Origin: Solirubrobacter ginsenosidimutans
GTDB lineage: Bacteria; Actinomycetota; Thermoleophilia; Solirubrobacterales; Solirubrobacteraceae
Reading direction: 5' to 3'
Assembly (NCBI RefSeq): GCF_027587205.1
Contig: NZ_JAPDOD010000020.1
Span: forward strand, 93,785 to 157,784
Length of the DNA stretch: 64,000 nucleotides
Within the stretch, counting starts at the first letter, position 1; the number at the start of each line of letters is the position of its first letter. Made by a program: the position numbers and the translations under genes. The notes below the pieces were generated by a model. The model ran no database searches. It saw nothing but the letters and a program-made list of their open reading frames with translations, and was not told the origin of the DNA. Shown one piece after another: positions 59,647 to 64,000 of the stretch.

Positions 59647-60974
59647 GGACCGCGATCCGCAAGCACTACCTGGACTTCCTCGCCATCCTCGGCCTGCTGG
59701 TCGTCGCCGCGGCGGTGTCGACGGTGATCCTCGGCAAGCAGCGCCTGGCGCTGCCGGGGTGGGTGCCACTCGTGGGCAAGGACTTCTTCGTGATCGACGC
59801 CGAGATGTCGACCGCCCAGGCCGTCACGCCGGGCCAGGGGCAGACGGTCAACATCGCGGGCGTCGAGGTGGGGGAGATCGCGTCGGTCAAGCTGCGCGAC
59901 GGCAAGGCGATCATCGGCCTGCGGATCCGGCCCAAGTACGACCGGGTGTACAAGAACGCGTCGGTGCTGCTGCGCCCCAAGACCGGGCTGAAGGACATGG
60001 TCGCCGAGCTCACGCCCGGCACGCCCGACGCGGGCCGGCTGCAGGAGGGCGGCGTGATCCCGATCTCCCAGACGCTGCCCGACGTCAACCTCGACGAGAT
60101 CCTCGCGGCGCTGGACTCCGACACCCGCGACTACCTGGTGCTGCTTTTGAATGACGGCGCGCAGGGGGTCGGGGGCGAGGTCAAGGGGCGCGAGCTGGCG
60201 CAGGCGATCCGGCGGCTGGAGCCGACCGCGAAGTACGCGCGGGCGATCAACGAAGGGCTGGCGGAGCGCCGGCGCAACCTCGCCCGCGTGGTCCACAACT
60301 TCTCGCTGCTGACCGACGAGCTCGGGCAGCGCGACACGCAGCTCGCGAGCTTCGTGTCGAACTCCAACGATGTCTTCGCCACGCTCGCGGGACAGGACGC
60401 GTCGCTGCGGCAGATCCTTCAGAAGCTGCCGGGCACGCTGCAGACCACGCAGACGACGCTCGGGAAGGTCAAGACCTTGTCCGACGAGCTCGGGCCGACG
60501 CTGAACGCGCTGCTGCCGGCGGCGAACGCACTCGCGCCGTCCTTGCGCGCGACGCGCCCGTTCCTGCGCGAGTCGACGCCGATCATCCGCGACGAGATCC
60601 GCCCGTTCACCCGCGCGGCGCTGCCGACCGTGCAGGAGCTGCGCCCCGCGATGCGCGACCTGGCGGCGGCGACACCGGACCTCACCGCCTCCTTCAAGGT
60701 CGTCAACCGCCTGCTCAACGAGGTCGCCTACAACCCGCCCGGAAACACCCAGGAGGGCTTCCTCTTCTGGCAGTCGTGGGTCAACCACGCGGGCAATGCG
60801 ATCTTCTCGACGCAGGACGCGCACGGGCCGATCCGGCGCGGCCTCGTCGTCCTCTCCTGCTCCAGCGCGCAGCTGCTGGGCTCCGTCGCCCAGGCCAACC
60901 CGCAGCTCGGCACGCTCGTCCAGCTGCTCAACGCGCCCTCGCCGGCGCAGATCTGTCCGACGACGGGCGGGTGA
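59643..60974 (+). CDS. mceE: MCE protein 5 (MlaD domain)
   Basis: 443 residues from GTG at 59643 (GTGA with MCE4). Anchor at about 10-29 (LDFLAILGLLVVAAAVSTVI), MCE domain at about 48-130 (QGQTVNIAGVEVGEIASVKL, TGLKDMVAELTPG), helical region and a C-terminal part with NAIFSTQDAHGPIRRG and two Cys (LSCSSAQ, QICPTTGG). Mycobacterial MceE is a lipoprotein, but no lipobox is present here. Six bases separate it from the MCE6 ATG. Confidence 0.92.
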   Translation: MRTAIRKHYLDFLAILGLLVVAAAVSTVILGKQRLALPGWVPLVGKDFFVIDAEMSTAQAVTPGQGQTVNIAGVEVGEIASVKLRDGKAIIGLRIRPKYDRVYKNASVLLRPKTGLKDMVAELTPGTPDAGRLQEGGVIPISQTLPDVNLDEILAALDSDTRDYLVLLLNDGAQGVGGEVKGRELAQAIRRLEPTAKYARAINEGLAERRRNLARVVHNFSLLTDELGQRDTQLASFVSNSNDVFATLAGQDASLRQILQKLPGTLQTTQTTLGKVKTLSDELGPTLNALLPAANALAPSLRATRPFLRESTPIIRDEIRPFTRAALPTVQELRPAMRDLAAATPDLTASFKVVNRLLNEVAYNPPGNTQEGFLFWQSWVNHAGNAIFSTQDAHGPIRRGLVVLSCSSAQLLGSVAQANPQLGTLVQLLNAPSPAQICPTTGG

Positions 60975-60980
60975 TTGCGC

Positions 60981-62615
60981 ATGGTTAAGGACGCTCCCGG
61001 CCTCGGCAAGATCCTCGCGATGGTGCTCTTCGCGCTGTCGTGCTTCGGGCTGCTCCTGTTCTTGTGGCTCGCCTTCGGCGGGACGGTGCCGCTGAAGCCG
61101 AAGGGCTACCGGTTCCACACGTCGTTCGCGGAGGCGGGGCAGCTCGCGCTGGAGGCCGACGTGCGCATCTCCGGCGTGCCGGTCGGCAAGGTCAAGACGA
61201 TCACGCCCGACAAGCAGACCGGGCGGGCGGACGTCGTCATCCAGCTGCGCTCGCGCTACGCGCCGCTGCCGTCGGACGCCAAGGCGATCCTGCGCCAGAA
61301 GACGCTGCTGGGCGAGACCTACGTCGAGCTGACGCCGGGCCGGTCGTCGGCGCAGCCGATCCCCGAGGGCGGCGAGCTGCCGGCCTCGCAGGTGTCGGAC
61401 ACGGTCGAGCTCGACGAGATCCTGCGCGCGTTCGACCCCCAGACGCGGGCCGCGTTCCAGGACTGGATGCAGACTCAGGCGCAGGCGATCTCCGGCCACG
61501 GCCAGGATCTCAACGACGCGTTGGGGAACCTGGCGCCGTTCGCCGAGGACACCGCGGACATCGTCTCGATCCTCAACAAGCAGGAGGGCGCGGTCTCGCG
61601 CCTGATCGCCAACACCGGCGTCGTCTTCGGCGCGCTGTCGGAGCGCGACGGCCAGCTGCGCTCGCTGATCCAGAACACCAACACGGTGTTCGCGACGACG
61701 GCGTCGCGCGACGAGCAGCTCAAGTCCGCGTTCCGGGCGCTGCCGACGTTCGAGAAGGAGTCCGAGCTGACGTTCAAGCGGCTGGACGAGTTCGCCGCCG
61801 AGACGGACCCGCTGATCACACAGCTGCGGCCGGCGGCGCGCGAGCTCTCCCCGACGCTGCAGGAGCTCGAGAAGATCTCGCCCGATCTGCGCCACCTGCT
61901 GGAGCAGCTGCAGCCGCTGATCGACGCCTCGGTGAAGGGCTTCCCGGCGGCCGAGAAGACGCTCGAGGACCTGCGGCCGCTGATCGCCCAGCTCGATCCC
62001 GCGACCGCTCAGCTCACACCCGCGGTGGACTTCATCGGCGGCTACAAGCGCGAGCTCACCTCGTTCTTCGCCAACACGACCGCGGCGACCCAGGCCAAGG
62101 ACCTCGCGACCGGCATCCACTACCTGCGCACCAGCAACCCGCTGAACCCGGAGAACCTCGCGGTCTATCCGCACCGGTTGCCGACCAACCGGCCCAACCC
62201 GTACCGCGCGGCGGGCGGCTTCGACGAGCTCGCGAACGGGTTGCCGGTGTACGAGGATCGCCAATGCGTGGCGTCCAACCTGATGCCGACGGTCGTCAAC
62301 ACGCCGTCGACGCTGGTCAACAACGTCGTCGACGCGGTGCCGACGGCGATCCCCTCGCCGGTGGCGACGATCGTGGGCGGGGCCGTGCCGCTTCCGCCGG
62401 TCGGGCTGCCGCCGATCCCGCAGGTGCCGCTCACCCCCGAGCAGGCCTCGGCGCTGATCCCCGACCAGCTGCTGCAGCAGATCCAGACCTACGCGTTCGG
62501 TGGCGCGACCGGGACGGGCGTCGCCGCGCCGCCGTGCCGCAAGCAGGGACCCTTCACGGTGAGTGGGAAGACCACGCAGTACCCGCAGGTCGACGCCCGC
62601 TCAAGCGGGGGGTAG
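60981..62615 (+). CDS. mceF: MCE protein 6 (MlaD domain)
   Basis: 544 residues from ATG at 60981 (a TTG directly after the MCE5 stop, at 60975, is in frame). Anchor at about 10-32 (ILAMVLFALSCFGLLLFLWL), MCE domain at about 42-125 (FAEAGQLALEADVRISGVPV, TLLGETYVELTPG), helical region to about 350, then a Pro-rich C-terminal segment (LPPVGLPPIPQVPLTPEQ) and two Cys (DRQCVASN, PPCRKQGP). Last of six MCE proteins; four bases separate it from the RND gene. Confidence 0.93.
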   Translation: MVKDAPGLGKILAMVLFALSCFGLLLFLWLAFGGTVPLKPKGYRFHTSFAEAGQLALEADVRISGVPVGKVKTITPDKQTGRADVVIQLRSRYAPLPSDAKAILRQKTLLGETYVELTPGRSSAQPIPEGGELPASQVSDTVELDEILRAFDPQTRAAFQDWMQTQAQAISGHGQDLNDALGNLAPFAEDTADIVSILNKQEGAVSRLIANTGVVFGALSERDGQLRSLIQNTNTVFATTASRDEQLKSAFRALPTFEKESELTFKRLDEFAAETDPLITQLRPAARELSPTLQELEKISPDLRHLLEQLQPLIDASVKGFPAAEKTLEDLRPLIAQLDPATAQLTPAVDFIGGYKRELTSFFANTTAATQAKDLATGIHYLRTSNPLNPENLAVYPHRLPTNRPNPYRAAGGFDELANGLPVYEDRQCVASNLMPTVVNTPSTLVNNVVDAVPTAIPSPVATIVGGAVPLPPVGLPPIPQVPLTPEQASALIPDQLLQQIQTYAFGGATGTGVAAPPCRKQGPFTVSGKTTQYPQVDARSSGG

Positions 62616-62619
62616 CCGC

Positions 62620-64000
62620 GTGGTGGCGTGGGTGGCAGCGCGGCCGGCGCGAGTGCTCGCGGTGGTGCTCGTGCTCGCTGTGGTGGGTGGCGGGCTGGCG
62701 CTCTGGCGGCTCTCGCCCTCGGCGGCGACGTCGACGCTCGTCGGCTCCGGCTCGGCCTCGGGGCGGGCGACGGACATCGTGCACCGGCGCTTCGGCGACG
62801 ACGCCGTCTACGTGCTCGTGCGCGGCGACCTGCCGCGGCTGGTCCTGACGTCCGACCTCAACCGGTTGCTCGGGCTCGAAGGGTGCCTGTCGGGGAACGC
62901 GCCGGCGGGTGCGGCGGTGCCGGGCGGCGCTTCCGGGGCCTGCGCGGCGCTCGCGCGCGAGAAGCCCGTGCGGGTGGTCTACGGGCCCGGGACCTTCATC
63001 AACTCCTCCGTCGAGGAGCTCACCGCGCAGCTGCAGGGCCGCACGCGGGCGCGGGCGGCGCAGGCCGACCGTGCCAAGGAGGCGGCCACCAAGCTCGCGC
63101 TCGGGCAGGGCAGGTCGGCGGCTGAGGCGCGCAAGCTGGGCAAGCAGGCCGAGCAGCTGGTGTACGCGCAGTTCGCGCAGGAGCTGCTCGCGTTGAACGC
63201 CAAGTACGGGCTGAACCTGACGGGCGCGCCGAAGGTCAACGACCCGGACTTCGTGTACCAGCTCGTCTTCGACCCGGCGCGGGGCGCGCGCGTGCCGAAG
63301 GCGCGGTTCGCGTATCTGTTCCCGTCGGCGGACTCGGCTTTGGTCTCGGTCCGTTTGAAGGCGGGGCTGTCGGACGCGGCCCGCGCGCGGGCGGTGGCAC
63401 TGATCCGGTCCGCGGTGGCGATGCCCGAGTTCAAGCTCGACGGCGGCGGGCGCTACGTGGTCACGGGCGTGCCGGTGCTTGCGGGGGATCTGACGTCGGT
63501 GCTGAGCGCGTCGATCTTGCGGCTGCTGCTGGTGGCTGTGGCGGTGATGGCTTTGGTGCTCGCGCTGTTGTTCCGGTCGCGGCTGCGGCTGCTGCCGTTG
63601 GGTCTTGCGCTGTGCACGGTGGCGATCGTCTTCGGAGGGTTGGCGCTGTTGGGATTGCCGCTGACGATGGCGTCGATCGCGGTGCTCCCCGTGTTGCTGG
63701 GATTGGCGGTCGACTACGCGATCCAATACCAGGCGCGGGCGCGCTCGGTGCGCTCGATCTGCACCGCCGCGCTGGCGACGGCCGTGGGCTTCCTGGTGCT
63801 CCTGCTGTCGCCGGTGCCGATGGTCCGGGGCTTCGGGGCGCTCTTGGTCGTGGGTGTGGGGGTGGCGCTGGCGGTCGCGCTGACGGCGGGCACGGCGGTG
63901 CTCGCGCTGGCGTCGCGCCGGCGCGCGTCGGCGGGCGCGGTGGCGCGATCGCTGCGCGGGGCGGGCGAGCTGTTCGACGGCGCGGGCGGCGCGTTGCGGC
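62620..64000 (+). CDS. RND/MMPL-family transporter, N-terminal part (cut by right edge)
   Basis: GTG at 62620 opens a frame that stays open to the right edge (about 460 codons) and ends without a stop. TM1 is at about 8-28 (ARVLAVVLVLAVVGGGLALW). A periplasmic/extracellular domain of about 250 residues follows, with one Cys pair (EGCLSG, GACAAL). Next come closely spaced TM helices with the RND/MMPL signature at TM4 (VLLGLAVDYAIQYQARARSV). This is the HpnN/MmpL-like group. Placement 4 bp after MCE6 indicates one operon and a shared lipid-transport role. Confidence 0.88.
   Translation, partial: MVAWVAARPARVLAVVLVLAVVGGGLALWRLSPSAATSTLVGSGSASGRATDIVHRRFGDDAVYVLVRGDLPRLVLTSDLNRLLGLEGCLSGNAPAGAAVPGGASGACAALAREKPVRVVYGPGTFINSSVEELTAQLQGRTRARAAQADRAKEAATKLALGQGRSAAEARKLGKQAEQLVYAQFAQELLALNAKYGLNLTGAPKVNDPDFVYQLVFDPARGARVPKARFAYLFPSADSALVSVRLKAGLSDAARARAVALIRSAVAMPEFKLDGGGRYVVTGVPVLAGDLTSVLSASILRLLLVAVAVMALVLALLFRSRLRLLPLGLALCTVAIVFGGLALLGLPLTMASIAVLPVLLGLAVDYAIQYQARARSVRSICTAALATAVGFLVLLLSPVPMVRGFGALLVVGVGVALAVALTAGTAVLALASRRRASAGAVARSLRGAGELFDGAGGALR

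Noticed and set aside
56620..59769. Minus-strand frame of over 1000 codons opposite MCE3-MCE4
   Set aside because: It mirrors the plus-strand MCE genes, is extremely Arg/Leu/Glu-rich and matches no family. In GC-rich DNA the antisense frame of a real gene often stays open.
59442..62264. Minus-strand frame of 940 codons opposite MCE5-MCE6
   Set aside because: Same reason: antisense shadow of two clear MCE genes with coherent domains and spacing on the plus strand.

Overview
This window reads as a chromosomal segment of a very GC-rich actinobacterium, most likely from the Thermoleophilia/Solirubrobacterales (Solirubrobacter- or Conexibacter-like). The taxonomic call is an inference from gene content: a type III glutamine synthetase next to amt-glnK and a PucR-type regulator, a HemQ-type coproheme decarboxylase, a PimA-like glycosyltransferase, a full six-gene mce operon, many GTG/TTG starts, and very short or overlapping gene borders. 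No rRNA, tRNA, insertion sequence, prophage or CRISPR array was seen. The gene content looks like ordinary core and accessory chromosome. || Layout. 0-2.5 kb: methyltransferase and a NarL-type two-component pair (minus strand). 2.6-5.4 kb: small membrane protein, glutamine amidotransferase and APC permease. 5.35-6.4 kb: Fe-S trafficking divergon (bolA-grx4 against an A-type carrier). 6.4-11 kb: secreted protein, GST, a SnoaL-like gene divergent from an XRE regulator-globin pair, and a secreted glycoside hydrolase. 11-15.4 kb (minus): secreted propeller protein, membrane protein plus thioredoxin-like lipoprotein, DsbA-like protein. 15.4-23.3 kb: Na+/H+ antiporter, AlkA-like glycosylase, DHH phosphoesterase, HemQ, a glycosyltransferase fused to an LPG-synthase membrane domain, a MUG-type uracil glycosylase and an epoxide hydrolase. 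23.4-26.9 kb: metH. 27.3-30.2 kb: ABC exporter with a divergent MarR/GbsR-like regulator. 30.3-36.1 kb: Tat-type dienelactone hydrolase, carboxylate-amine ligase plus uronate-dehydrogenase-like gene, and a PspC-kinase-regulator envelope-stress operon. 36.3-39.8 kb: four poorly characterised orphan genes. 39.8-48.9 kb: nitrogen island (glnA-III, amt, glnK, PucR-type regulator) with a PAS kinase and a SpoIIE-type phosphatase inside it. 48.9-51.1 kb: RTX-repeat protein, cold-shock protein, lipoprotein and acetyltransferase. 51.17 kb to the right edge: a single-strand mce operon. || The most coherent system is the mce operon: two YrbE/MlaE permeases, their own MceG/MlaF ATPase, six successive MCE (MlaD) proteins, and an RND/MMPL protein that runs off the right edge. 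Most junctions overlap or nearly touch, and a 23-codon ORF exactly fills the one gap between MCE1 and MCE2. By family knowledge this is an envelope lipid importer. || Other points worth attention are a PII protein with Leu in place of the modifiable Tyr51, a probable CTG-initiated gene, palindromes in two divergent promoter regions, a start codon inside a hairpin loop, and several gene pairs that share a palindromic tetranucleotide (CTAG) as both stop codons. Start codons are often uncertain because GTG and TTG are common here; choices are explained per gene.
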